This document shows positions 24,885-33,066 of a stretch of 64,000 nucleotides of DNA, piece after piece. The DNA lies in assembly GCA_934772525.1 (NCBI GenBank), contig CAKVMI010000001.1:62001-126000 (forward strand), given 5' to 3'. Under the pieces are notes generated by a model. The model worked only from the letters and a program-made list of their open reading frames with translations, ran no database searches and had not been told where the DNA came from. Position numbers and translations under genes: made by a program. Position 1 is the stretch's first letter. Every line of letters begins with the position of its first letter. This DNA comes from an uncultured Clostridia bacterium (GTDB lineage: Bacteria; Bacillota; Clostridia; Christensenellales; UBA1242).

Positions 24885-26120
24885 ATGACAGATAAAAACT
24901 TGTATAATTGTTTAAAGGAACGTGGTCTTTTATATCAATGTACCGATGAAAAAAGATTGCAAGAAATTTTGGAAAGTGGCGAACCAATAACGCTTTATGA
25001 AGGTTCAGACCCAACGGCAGATAGTTTGCATATTGGACATTGTGTGCCTTATTGCATTTTAAGAAGATTTCAAAAAGCTGGTCATAAGGTAATTCTTTTG
25101 ATGGGCGGTGCTACTGCTTGCATTGGGGATCCATCTGGCAAAAATGAAATGCGTAAAATTATGGATAAAGAGACAATCGCACAAAACATTGAAAAAATTA
25201 AAGATTCATTAAAAATATTTTTGGACTTTGATGGCGAAAATCCTGCAATAATAGTTAACAATGCAGATTGGTTCGAAAACCTAAATTATGTAGACTTTAT
25301 GCGAGAAGTTGGCGTGCACTTTAATATTAGTAAAATGCTTTCTAATGAAATATATGCAAATAGAATTAAAGAAGGTGGACTAACTTTATTTGAACTTGGC
25401 TATATGCCAATGCAAGCGTATGACTTTATTCACTTAAATAAAAAGTATGGTTGCACACTCCAATATGGCGGTGGTGACCAATGGGGAAATATAGTTGCAG
25501 GTGTAGAATTACAAAGAAAGTTAAATTTTGCTAATGGAACAAATACAGAATTGATAGGTGCTACAAACCCGCTTCTTTTAACACCAGAAGGCAAAAAAAT
25601 GGGAAAAACAGAACAAGGTGCTATTTGGATAGATAGGGATAAAATTAGTGCGTACGAATTTTATCAAGGAGTTTATCAAACGCCAGATGCTTGTGTTAGA
25701 ATGATGTTTGCATTGTTTACAGATTTGCCAATGGATGAAGTGGATAATTTAATTAATACAGATATTGTTAATGCAAAAAGGATTTTAAGTTATGAAATGA
25801 CTAAGTTTGTTCGTGGTGAAGAAGATGCAATTCTTGCACAAAAAACTGCAGAAGAAGTATTTAGGGGTGCTGGAATAAGTGAAAATATGCCAACAGTTGA
25901 AGTTGATAAAGCAGAGTTTGGTAGCGGACTAGCGATTTGTGAAATGCTAGAAAAGATTAAAATTTGTGCATCTAGAGGAGAAGCAAGACGACTTATTGAG
26001 CAAGGCGGTATATCGCTAGATGGCGAAAAAGTTACAGATGCAAAAATGATTGTTGCACCAAAAGATGAAATGGTCGTAAAAAAGGGAAAGAAAATATTTG
26101 TTAAGGTTGTAGTAAAATAA
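24885..26120 (+). CDS. tyrS: Tyrosyl-tRNA synthetase
   Basis: 411 residues, class I synthetase that charges tRNA-Tyr. The HIGH motif is at His49-His52 (PTADSLHIGHCVPY), the KMSKS-type loop is KKMGKTEQGA, and the C-terminal S4 RNA-binding domain (ASRGEARRLIEQGGISLDGE) is complete. TAGGAG precedes ATG 24885. Control by the upstream tyrosine T-box. A terminator follows. Confidence 0.98.
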   Translation: MTDKNLYNCLKERGLLYQCTDEKRLQEILESGEPITLYEGSDPTADSLHIGHCVPYCILRRFQKAGHKVILLMGGATACIGDPSGKNEMRKIMDKETIAQNIEKIKDSLKIFLDFDGENPAIIVNNADWFENLNYVDFMREVGVHFNISKMLSNEIYANRIKEGGLTLFELGYMPMQAYDFIHLNKKYGCTLQYGGGDQWGNIVAGVELQRKLNFANGTNTELIGATNPLLLTPEGKKMGKTEQGAIWIDRDKISAYEFYQGVYQTPDACVRMMFALFTDLPMDEVDNLINTDIVNAKRILSYEMTKFVRGEEDAILAQKTAEEVFRGAGISENMPTVEVDKAEFGSGLAICEMLEKIKICASRGEARRLIEQGGISLDGEKVTDAKMIVAPKDEMVVKKGKKIFVKVVVK

Positions 26121-26187
26121 TTAGTTTGCTTATTGGTTTAAGTAAAAAAATCATTAATATTTTAAAATTGCAAAAATTTTATAGTTT

Positions 26188-26226
26188 AAAAATAGAGTAA
26201 GGCGGGTTTGTCTTATTCTATTTTTA
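26188..26226 (+). terminator. Rho-independent terminator after tyrS
   Basis: 14-bp stem AAAAATAGAGTAAG / CTTATTCTATTTTT (one wobble) with a 10-nt loop. Confidence 0.8.
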
Positions 26227-26309
26227 TAAAATTAATTATGAAACTTAGTTAATGTGAGTGCATTACTATTTTATCAAATCTACAAATCTTTAATTATAAG
26301 CGAACCAAG

Positions 26310-26432
26310 TTGACAAAAGTGATAGAAAGGGTTTTTTTGTCAACTGGCGTTTGACAAAAGTAGTAGAAATGTGGTTTTTGTCAAGTGGGAATTGACAAAG
26401 GTAATTAAAACTTGATTTTTTCAAGTAAATCT
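26310..26432. repeat. Three tandem 41-bp hairpin repeats upstream of the CRISPR-Cas locus
   Basis: Units start at 26310, 26351 and 26392, exactly 41 bp apart. Units 1 and 2 share TTGACAAAAGT, TAGAAA and TTTTTGTCAA; the 9-bp ends TTGACAAAA / TTTTGTCAA make each a hairpin. Unit 3 is decayed (TTGACAAAGG...TTTTTTCAA). They lie in the 650-nt gap between tyrS and cas9, which otherwise holds the tyrS terminator, two promoters and the tracrRNA. No ORF is seen here. Confidence 0.8.
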
Positions 26433-26533
26433 GTTAAGGCTATTTTAAAAAGTTCTCGGCAATTAATAACTAAAGAATTATAAAAACAGAAATGAAGAGA
26501 ATTGAATCAATTAATATTTGTCAGTGCTTTTTA

Positions 26534-26562
26534 TTGACTGGCTTAACTTTAAAAATTAATAT
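26534..26562 (+). promoter_or_regulatory. Candidate cas operon promoter P1
   Basis: TTGACT (26534-26539), 17 nt, TAATAT (26557-26562), plus strand. Confidence 0.55.
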
Positions 26563-26572
26563 TCTTGATTTG

Positions 26573-26602
26573 TTGCTAAATGTTTATTCGGTATGATATA
26601 AT
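26573..26602 (+). promoter_or_regulatory. Candidate cas operon promoter P2
   Basis: TTGCTA (26573-26578), 18 nt, TATAAT (26597-26602) with extended -10 TGA. Transcripts would cross the tracrRNA gene in antisense before entering cas9. Confidence 0.6.
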
Positions 26603-26636
26603 CGAATTAATAGGACTGGTTAAATATTTTTACACG

Positions 26637-26730
26637 AAAAAAAAGAACCGCCTAACACGGTTCACCCTATATTGGGTAGTTTGTTAAATATTTATTTTAA
26701 CTTTTAGTGTAATATTAAATGGTATTTAAC
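26637..26730 (-). ncRNA. tracrRNA
   Basis: On the minus strand the RNA is expected to begin with the anti-repeat: 26708-26726 is a 19-nt exact copy of part of the CRISPR repeat (written on the plus strand), and 26702-26707 (TTTTAG) matches the repeat start, with 5 repeat bases (ATTAA) missing between them. Then follow AAGTTAAAATAA, as in the Streptococcus pyogenes tracrRNA, a possible GTTAAA/TTTAAC hairpin, an ACCC/GGGT hairpin and a terminator GAACCG-TGTTAGG-CGGTTC with T8. Total about 94 nt. Location upstream of cas9 on the opposite strand matches other II-A loci. Confidence 0.88.
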
Positions 26731-26736
26731 AAGTTT

Positions 26737-26765
26737 ATTATATCAAAAGAAAAGGGGTTTGTAAA
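26737..26765 (-). promoter_or_regulatory. tracrRNA promoter
   Basis: On the minus strand TTTACA (26760-26765), 17 nt, TATAAT (26737-26742); transcription would start at about 26730, at the first base of the anti-repeat. Confidence 0.82.
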
Positions 26766-26771
26766 GCGAAA

Positions 26772-29700
26772 ATGTCAAAAAATGAAATTAAAAATTATAA
26801 GATTGGGCTAGATATTGGAACGAACAGTGTGGGTTGGGCTTGTATAGATGATGGAAACGCAATAGTTAGGCATAATGGAAAACTAATGTGGGGGTCACGC
26901 CTTTTTGATGAAGCTGAAAGCAAAAAGAATAGACGAGGATTTAGAGCAACACGTAGACGCTTATATAGAAGAAGGGGTAGATTAAACGAGTTAAATAGAA
27001 TAGTTAAGCCAGAAATGGATAAAGTCGACCCAGAATTCTTTAATAAGATGAACGAATCTTTTTTAGTTAGGGAAGATAGAAATTGGTCTTTGCAATTCTT
27101 TGGAAATAAAGAAGAACGCAACAAATTAATGTATATAAAGGATGAGAACAATAAAGCGTACCAGAAAAATATTTATTTAATACGTAAAGAATGTATGCAA
27201 GACAAGCAAGTAGATTTTAGGCTAGTATATTTGTGTTTGCATCATATTATGAAATACCGTGGAAACTTTTTGTATGAAGATAGTCAAGTAGAAAACGCTA
27301 ATGGTTCAAGAGATTTGATGATTCAAACAATGGTTGATTTGAATGAAGCATTTTTGAACTATTGTGATTGTGATTTAGGATTTGATAAATTAAGCGAACA
27401 AATTGTTGATAAGCTTTTAGACCAAAAAATTTTAACAAAAATTAAATATGAACAGATTAAAGATTTGCTATGTGATTATCAAAAGAATGAAATAGGAAGT
27501 GTAAAGTTATCGTCAGAAGTTAAATCTACTATTGAAAATGTTGTAAAACTAATAGTTGGATATAAGGGAGATTTATTGAAGATTTTTCCTACTTCGTTTA
27601 ACGAAAACTGTGAACTATATATAAGCCGCTTAGATGATAAGCAAAGTGAAATAGAACAAGCATTAGGTGAAAAATACATAATTGTCGAATTAATTGCAAA
27701 AATAAATTCAGCATATACATTTAATGCTATTTTAGATGGCGAAGAATACATAAGTTACGCAAAGGTAAAATCATTTTATACACACAAAGAGCATTTAAAT
27801 TTATTGAAGTCTTTATTAAAATATGAAAACTATAAGTATTTTTCTAGACAAGAATATGAAGCAATGTTTAATGAACCAGTAGAAGAAGTAGAGAAAAAAT
27901 CGGCACAAGACGAACAAGATTTGGATAATAAGAAAAAGAAAATACCTGCAAATTATTATAACTATATCAACAATCATAAATTGGCTGGTCAAGATGAATT
28001 TTATAAGTTTGTAAGAAAAATGCTTGATAATAGAACGGGCTTAGATGATAATGCACTTGCAATGAAAGACAGAATAATAAGTTTAATTGAAAACAACGAA
28101 TTTATGCCAATTCAGACTACAACTGAAAATGGAGCAATACCAATGCAATTGCATAGAAAAGAACTAAGTAAAATTATTGATATGCAAGGTAAGTACTATC
28201 CAGTGTTGAAAGAAAATAAAGAAAGATTGCTGAAGTTATTTAGTTTTAAAATACCATATTATTATGGACCATTAAATAGTGAAAGCAGTTTCTCTTGGAT
28301 AGTAAAAACAAAAGATGAAAGTAGTCAAGAAAAAACTTTAAATGAAACTATTAATTATCTAAATTTTGATAATGACGATGTGGTAGACAAAGACGAAACG
28401 CAAAAAAGATTTATAGAAAGAATGCTAAATACATGCGAATATCTTTATGGTGAGAAGTGTATGCCAAAAAATAGTATAACATGTGAAATGTTTGACTGCT
28501 TGCAAGAACTAAATGGAATAAAGGTTGATGGCGAATACTTGCCATATGCAACAAAACAAAATTACATTATGGAAGTGCTAAAATCTAGTTCCAAAATTGG
28601 TTACACTCCACAAGGTTTGCAAAAATTTTTAGCGAGCCAAGAAGGTTATATTGGAAAAGAAAATAAAATAAGTGGTACAAGCGAAAATGATAAATTCAAT
28701 TCGTCATTAAAGACTTTTAAGTTTTTCACAAGTGAAATAGGTGTTCCTTTACAAAATATTCAAGCTAACTTATATAAATTTGATGAACTTTGTAGAGATA
28801 TGACTATATTTAAAGAGGGCGAGAGTAGAAAAACAAGATTAAATAAATATATTAGCATTTTGCCAAGTAATGAAAAAAGAATTGTAGACAAAGTCTTGAA
28901 ACATAAATTTGATGGCTGGAGCAGATTAAGTAGAAAACTTGTGCTAGGAATAAAGGATAGTAAAGGAAGGTCTATTTTAGATTATTTATGGGAATTTGAT
29001 TACGTAACCGAAGGCGGTAAGCGTATACCTCCAAAATTAATGAACTTAATTGCAAGTGACAAGTATGAATTTAAGGCGATTATAGAAGAATACCAAGAAA
29101 AATACCATGAAGCAAATAGTAGTAGTTTAACTAGTGTTATTGAAGAATCTTATTGTTCGCCTCCTGTAAAAAGAGCAACTGTTCAAGCTATTAAATTAGT
29201 AAATGAAATAGTAAGTATTTTAAAATGTGAACCAAGTAGAATTTGTGTGGAGTTTTCTAGCGATAGTCAAAGTAAGGAAGAGAACAATTCTAGACACAAT
29301 CAGTTAAAAAAGCTTTATGAGAATATACAAAAAGAAGTAGATGAATATAACAAAACCATAGAAGAAAATGATAAAATTGATTTAAAGGAACTAAAGAGCA
29401 AACTTGATAGGCAGAAAGATAAATTGTCAGATGAAAAAGTTTATTTGTATTTTATTCAACTTGGGAAAAGTTTATACTCTGGGGCTCCATTAAACTTAGA
29501 CCAGCCACAAACTTACGAAGTTGACCATATTATACCAAGGTCAATTATTGTTGATGATAGTATAGATAATAAGGCACTGGTACTAAAAGGCGAGAATCAA
29601 GATAAAAAGGAAACTTGTTTTGTAGAATATCAAGAGAATAAATATAACGCAAAAGTTTATAGTAAACACTCCATTGAAACATATTGGAATTATCTTAAAA

Positions 29701-31130
29701 GTAACAAATTGATGACCGAGAAAAAGTATGGCAAACTTCATGCGGACTTTAGAGAATCAGGGGTTTTAAATGGATTTATCAATAGGCAGTTAGTTGAAAC
29801 AAGACAAGCTATAAAATTGGTTATAGAACTTTTAAAGCAAAGATATCCGGATGAAATTATTAAAGACACAAATAAGGTATATCATAAAGTTGTTGCTGTT
29901 AACGCATCGTTAAGCTCTGCATACAGAGGTATGAATAATATTTATAAATTGCGAAATGTAAATGACTATCATCATGCTCATGATGCATACCTAGCGGGTG
30001 TAATTGGAGATTTCGTTTATAATAAATTTGACTATTTAAACGACGCTTATTACTATTCAGCAAAGACAAATAAGTCTAAAAACTATTTTTATTATAAAAA
30101 CATTAAAGATGGAGAGTTTGGTGCGATAATAAACCTTTTACGAAATGATGTTATGAATTTTAATACTGGTGAATCTTGTTGGTGTGCGGAGTGGAACAAA
30201 AAAATAAGAGAAACTATATATAATGAAAAGTGTTTTATTTCTACTAAAAACGAGAACAAGGCTAGTGGCGAGTTTTGGGGTGCAACCATAAATAAAAAAG
30301 CAGATTCGAAAGATGCAAAACTGGTGGCAGTTAATAAAAAGCGTAGCGATATAAGTAAGTATGGTGGATATACAGGCCAAAATATGGCCTGCTCAGTAAT
30401 AGTTAAAATTGAACAAAAGAAAAATGGCAAAAATGTTGTATCTTATAAACTTCGACCAATATACAAAATTGATGTGGTAAGAGCAAAAAATCAAAATTTG
30501 GAACTTGACGAGTATATAAATAAGAAAATATTAAAAAACACAGATGAAATAGAGCAAACTGTTGTTGCCAAATTGTATGAAAACCAGTTGCTTGAAATTA
30601 ATGGTCATCCAGTTTTAAAAAATGGTGATTATTACGAAAACGCTAAGCAGTTGATGCTATGTGAAGATGTTTGTAAATTTCTATATTGCATAAAAGATAA
30701 TAAAATAAATTATAAAGTTTATGCGGATAAACAAAAATCTATTGAAGGACAAGTAGATAACATAAAAGAAATGTTAAATGTAGAAGCAAATGAAGTTTAT
30801 GACAACATTATAAATCAATTTGCAACTAAATATAAAAATATGTTAAGAGCGGATGGAGTAATTAAAAAGCTTTTTGAATTTAAAGAAAAATTTGAGTTGC
30901 TAGCATTAGAGCAAAAAATATTTATTATTAACAATATTTTTAGTTTTATTAGAAAAGGAAGAATTAACTTTAAATCAAATGGTTATGCCGAACTTGGAAG
31001 TGCATTTGGAAGGATTCAAATAATGTCAAAAGACTTCAATTTTTCAGATAAAAGCATTGCCATTATAAACAAGTCAGTTACGGGATATTATCAAAATAGG
31101 ATAGTAGTAGTAAACAATAGAAACAAATAA
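26772..31130 (+). CDS. cas9: CRISPR-associated endonuclease Cas9 (type II-A)
   Basis: 1452 residues, slightly longer than S. pyogenes Cas9 (1368). RNA-guided double-strand nuclease. RuvC-I: YKIGLDIGTNSVGWA with Asp14. The arginine-rich bridge helix follows (KKNRRGFRATRRRLYRRRGR). RuvC-II: RICVEFSSDSQ with Glu827. HNH: YEVDHIIPRSIIVDDSIDNK with His919. RuvC-III: DYHHAHDAYLAGVIGDF with His1068 and Asp1071. All catalytic residues are present, so an active nuclease is expected. The REC lobe (about 85-730) contains a charged insert near residue 380 (KKSAQDEQDLDNKKKK). The C-terminal PAM-interacting part is not recognisable enough to predict a PAM. ATG 26772 has AAAAGGGG upstream at rather long spacing. 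Confidence 0.97.
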   Translation: MSKNEIKNYKIGLDIGTNSVGWACIDDGNAIVRHNGKLMWGSRLFDEAESKKNRRGFRATRRRLYRRRGRLNELNRIVKPEMDKVDPEFFNKMNESFLVREDRNWSLQFFGNKEERNKLMYIKDENNKAYQKNIYLIRKECMQDKQVDFRLVYLCLHHIMKYRGNFLYEDSQVENANGSRDLMIQTMVDLNEAFLNYCDCDLGFDKLSEQIVDKLLDQKILTKIKYEQIKDLLCDYQKNEIGSVKLSSEVKSTIENVVKLIVGYKGDLLKIFPTSFNENCELYISRLDDKQSEIEQALGEKYIIVELIAKINSAYTFNAILDGEEYISYAKVKSFYTHKEHLNLLKSLLKYENYKYFSRQEYEAMFNEPVEEVEKKSAQDEQDLDNKKKKIPANYYNYINNHKLAGQDEFYKFVRKMLDNRTGLDDNALAMKDRIISLIENNEFMPIQTTTENGAIPMQLHRKELSKIIDMQGKYYPVLKENKERLLKLFSFKIPYYYGPLNSESSFSWIVKTKDESSQEKTLNETINYLNFDNDDVVDKDETQKRFIERMLNTCEYLYGEKCMPKNSITCEMFDCLQELNGIKVDGEYLPYATKQNYIMEVLKSSSKIGYTPQGLQKFLASQEGYIGKENKISGTSENDKFNSSLKTFKFFTSEIGVPLQNIQANLYKFDELCRDMTIFKEGESRKTRLNKYISILPSNEKRIVDKVLKHKFDGWSRLSRKLVLGIKDSKGRSILDYLWEFDYVTEGGKRIPPKLMNLIASDKYEFKAIIEEYQEKYHEANSSSLTSVIEESYCSPPVKRATVQAIKLVNEIVSILKCEPSRICVEFSSDSQSKEENNSRHNQLKKLYENIQKEVDEYNKTIEENDKIDLKELKSKLDRQKDKLSDEKVYLYFIQLGKSLYSGAPLNLDQPQTYEVDHIIPRSIIVDDSIDNKALVLKGENQDKKETCFVEYQENKYNAKVYSKHSIETYWNYLKSNKLMTEKKYGKLHADFRESGVLNGFINRQLVETRQAIKLVIELLKQRYPDEIIKDTNKVYHKVVAVNASLSSAYRGMNNIYKLRNVNDYHHAHDAYLAGVIGDFVYNKFDYLNDAYYYSAKTNKSKNYFYYKNIKDGEFGAIINLLRNDVMNFNTGESCWCAEWNKKIRETIYNEKCFISTKNENKASGEFWGATINKKADSKDAKLVAVNKKRSDISKYGGYTGQNMACSVIVKIEQKKNGKNVVSYKLRPIYKIDVVRAKNQNLELDEYINKKILKNTDEIEQTVVAKLYENQLLEINGHPVLKNGDYYENAKQLMLCEDVCKFLYCIKDNKINYKVYADKQKSIEGQVDNIKEMLNVEANEVYDNIINQFATKYKNMLRADGVIKKLFEFKEKFELLALEQKIFIINNIFSFIRKGRINFKSNGYAELGSAFGRIQIMSKDFNFSDKSIAIINKSVTGYYQNRIVVVNNRNK

Positions 31131-31143
31131 GGATGAATTAGCT

Positions 31144-32013
31144 ATGGGATGGAGAACTATCATTTTAACTAATCCATGTAGACTAAATTATAAAAATAAT
31201 TTTTTGCAAATTAGGGCCGATGAATTGAAAATGGTTCATTTGTCTGAAATTAGTACAATAATACTTGAAAATAGTCAAATCTCATTATCTAATTATTTGT
31301 TAAATGAATTAATAAAAAACAAGATTCAAGTAATCTTTTGTGATGAAAGGCATAATCCCACAGCGGAGGTTATGCCTTTTTACGCTAGCTTTAATAGTTC
31401 TAAAAAGATTATGCAACAAATTAATTGGATTGAAGAAAGAAAAAAGGTGTTAAACACCTATATAATAAAAAATAAAATAGAGAATCAGAGAAGGTTTTTA
31501 GAATTAAATGGGAAAGATGAACACGTAATGCTTAAAAATTACATTGACGAGTTAGAGTTTGATGATGTTACAAATAGGGAAGGGCATTCTGCAAAAGTGT
31601 ATTTTAATGCTTTATTTGAAAAAAGTTTTACCAGAGATACAGAAAACCAAATAAATGCAATGCTAGATTATGGGTATACAATAATTTTGTCGTGTTTTAA
31701 CAGGACTATTGTTTCGCTTGGGTACCTAACACAACTTGGTATTAATCATAAAAATGAGTTTAATGAATTCAATTTTTCATGTGATTTAATGGAGCCTTTT
31801 AGGGTTTTAGTTGACGAATTTGCTTACCAAAATGTTGGTAATGTTTTAGATATGGAAAATAAACACAGAATAGTCGATATACTAAATGAAAAAAGAAATT
31901 ATGAAGGGAAGGAGCAATATGTTTCTAATATTGTTAAACGATTTGTGGAAAATTGTATAGCATTTTTAAATGGTTCAACAAATGAATATATTGCATTTGA
32001 ATATGAGTTATAG
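31144..32013 (+). CDS. cas1: CRISPR-associated endonuclease/integrase Cas1 (type II)
   Basis: 289 residues. Cas1, with Cas2, integrates new spacers. It starts MGWRTIILTNPCRLNYKNN, typical of II-A Cas1. Metal ligands are Glu146 (NREGHSAKVYF), His202 (NHKN) and Glu217 (LMEPFRVLVD). AAGGATG precedes ATG 31144, 13 nt after cas9. It overlaps cas2 by 11 nt. Confidence 0.97.
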   Translation: MGWRTIILTNPCRLNYKNNFLQIRADELKMVHLSEISTIILENSQISLSNYLLNELIKNKIQVIFCDERHNPTAEVMPFYASFNSSKKIMQQINWIEERKKVLNTYIIKNKIENQRRFLELNGKDEHVMLKNYIDELEFDDVTNREGHSAKVYFNALFEKSFTRDTENQINAMLDYGYTIILSCFNRTIVSLGYLTQLGINHKNEFNEFNFSCDLMEPFRVLVDEFAYQNVGNVLDMENKHRIVDILNEKRNYEGKEQYVSNIVKRFVENCIAFLNGSTNEYIAFEYEL

Positions 32014-32323
32014 ATTTATGAGATTAATTGTTATGTTTGATTTGCCGGTTACAAAGGCTAGTTTACTAAAAGAATATACTGCTTTTAGAAAGTTTTTAAT
32101 TAAAGAAGGTTTTATTATGATGCAAGAATCGGTATATACAAAATTGTTGTTAAATGCAACCAATCTAGATTTGCTTTATGCTAGAATAGATAAAAATAAG
32201 CCAAGTAGTGGGATTGTGCAACTTTTAAAAGTTACCGAAAAACAATACTCAGAAATAAAATATTTAGTTGGTAAAAAACAAGAAACTATTGAAGAAAGTG
32301 ATAAAAGGTTGGTGATATTTTGA
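32003..32323 (+). CDS. cas2: CRISPR-associated endoribonuclease-fold protein Cas2
   Basis: 106 residues from ATG 32003, giving MSYRFMRLIVMFDLPVT, which matches the N-terminus of II-A Cas2 proteins; an in-frame ATG at 31970 lies inside cas1 and adds 11 unrelated residues. Asp13 is the conserved metal residue. FRKFLIKEGFIMMQESVYTK is the family core. It bridges two Cas1 dimers in the integration complex. Overlaps cas1 and csn2. Confidence 0.96.
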   Translation: MSYRFMRLIVMFDLPVTKASLLKEYTAFRKFLIKEGFIMMQESVYTKLLLNATNLDLLYARIDKNKPSSGIVQLLKVTEKQYSEIKYLVGKKQETIEESDKRLVIF

Positions 32324-33006
32324 ATTTTAAAATATTTGGTTTAGAAAATGAATTGCCGATAATTAGGGGCGTAAATTGTTTATGTATTGAAAATAAGTCA
32401 TTTTATCAAAAATTTGTCTATCAGCTTTTAAATGGGGAAGGTGAAGGAAATTTTTGTTTGGTTGATGATGGTATAATGGTGGAAGATATTAATAAATATT
32501 TTGAAATAATTGTAAACCCATTTAGTATAAAGTTGGATGACAAAAAATTAGTAAATGCGTTTTATAAAGAACTATCCGCTCAGATTGTTGCCGACGATGA
32601 AGTGTATAGTGAAATCATTAATAAAGTTAGCGAAATACAAAATTTGCTAGAAAGCGTTGAGTCCGATTTAGATTTCGAAATTGAAACCAATGAAAATATT
32701 GCAGATATTTTAAAATATTTCAATGTATCAATTAAGAAAGAAGGGAATACATTGCTAGATAATCTGTATCAATATATTGATTTATACTCTAGATGGATAA
32801 AGGGTAATATGTTGTTATTTTTTAATTGCTTGAGTTTATTGGATGATAATGCAATTAAAGAATTACATAAATATGCAAAATACCATAACATTTCGATTTT
32901 CTTTGTTGAAATGAATTCGGTGGAATGTAGGGGTATTAATAAGTTAAAAATATATGATGATTTCTCCGATTCGCTTGATTTGGCCGTAGAAGATGTGCTA
33001 CAATAA
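32320..33006 (+). CDS. csn2: CRISPR adaptation protein Csn2
   Basis: 228 residues, starting at TTG 32320, whose TTGA overlaps the cas2 stop (translational coupling). Length is that of the shorter Csn2 group (about 220). Csn2 forms a DNA-encircling ring and takes part in spacer acquisition in type II-A. The P-loop-like core is degenerate, as usual in Csn2; strands NCLCIENKSF, MLLFFNCLSLLDD and NISIFFVEMNS fit the family. Its position after cas2 and before the array is diagnostic. Confidence 0.85.
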   Translation: MNFKIFGLENELPIIRGVNCLCIENKSFYQKFVYQLLNGEGEGNFCLVDDGIMVEDINKYFEIIVNPFSIKLDDKKLVNAFYKELSAQIVADDEVYSEIINKVSEIQNLLESVESDLDFEIETNENIADILKYFNVSIKKEGNTLLDNLYQYIDLYSRWIKGNMLLFFNCLSLLDDNAIKELHKYAKYHNISIFFVEMNSVECRGINKLKIYDDFSDSLDLAVEDVLQ

Positions 33007-33066
33007 TTGTAATATTACATATACCATTCAATATAGCAAGTGTAGTGGCTTGTACATTAATTTGAG
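33007..33066 (+). promoter_or_regulatory. CRISPR leader
   Basis: 60 nt between csn2 and the first repeat. Its last seven bases are ATTTGAG (33060-33066), the leader-anchoring sequence that Cas1-Cas2 recognises in type II-A systems. This fixes the leader-proximal end, so spacer 1 (33103) is the newest. Confidence 0.85.

Noticed and set aside
26310..26432. 41-bp tandem repeats as a second CRISPR array
   Set aside because: The units are contiguous without spacers, only three, imperfect, and unrelated to the array repeat; each is a self-complementary hairpin.
26795..30430. Several minus-strand frames opposite cas9
   Set aside because: Shadows of the cas9 coding frame with no start signals or recognisable protein features.
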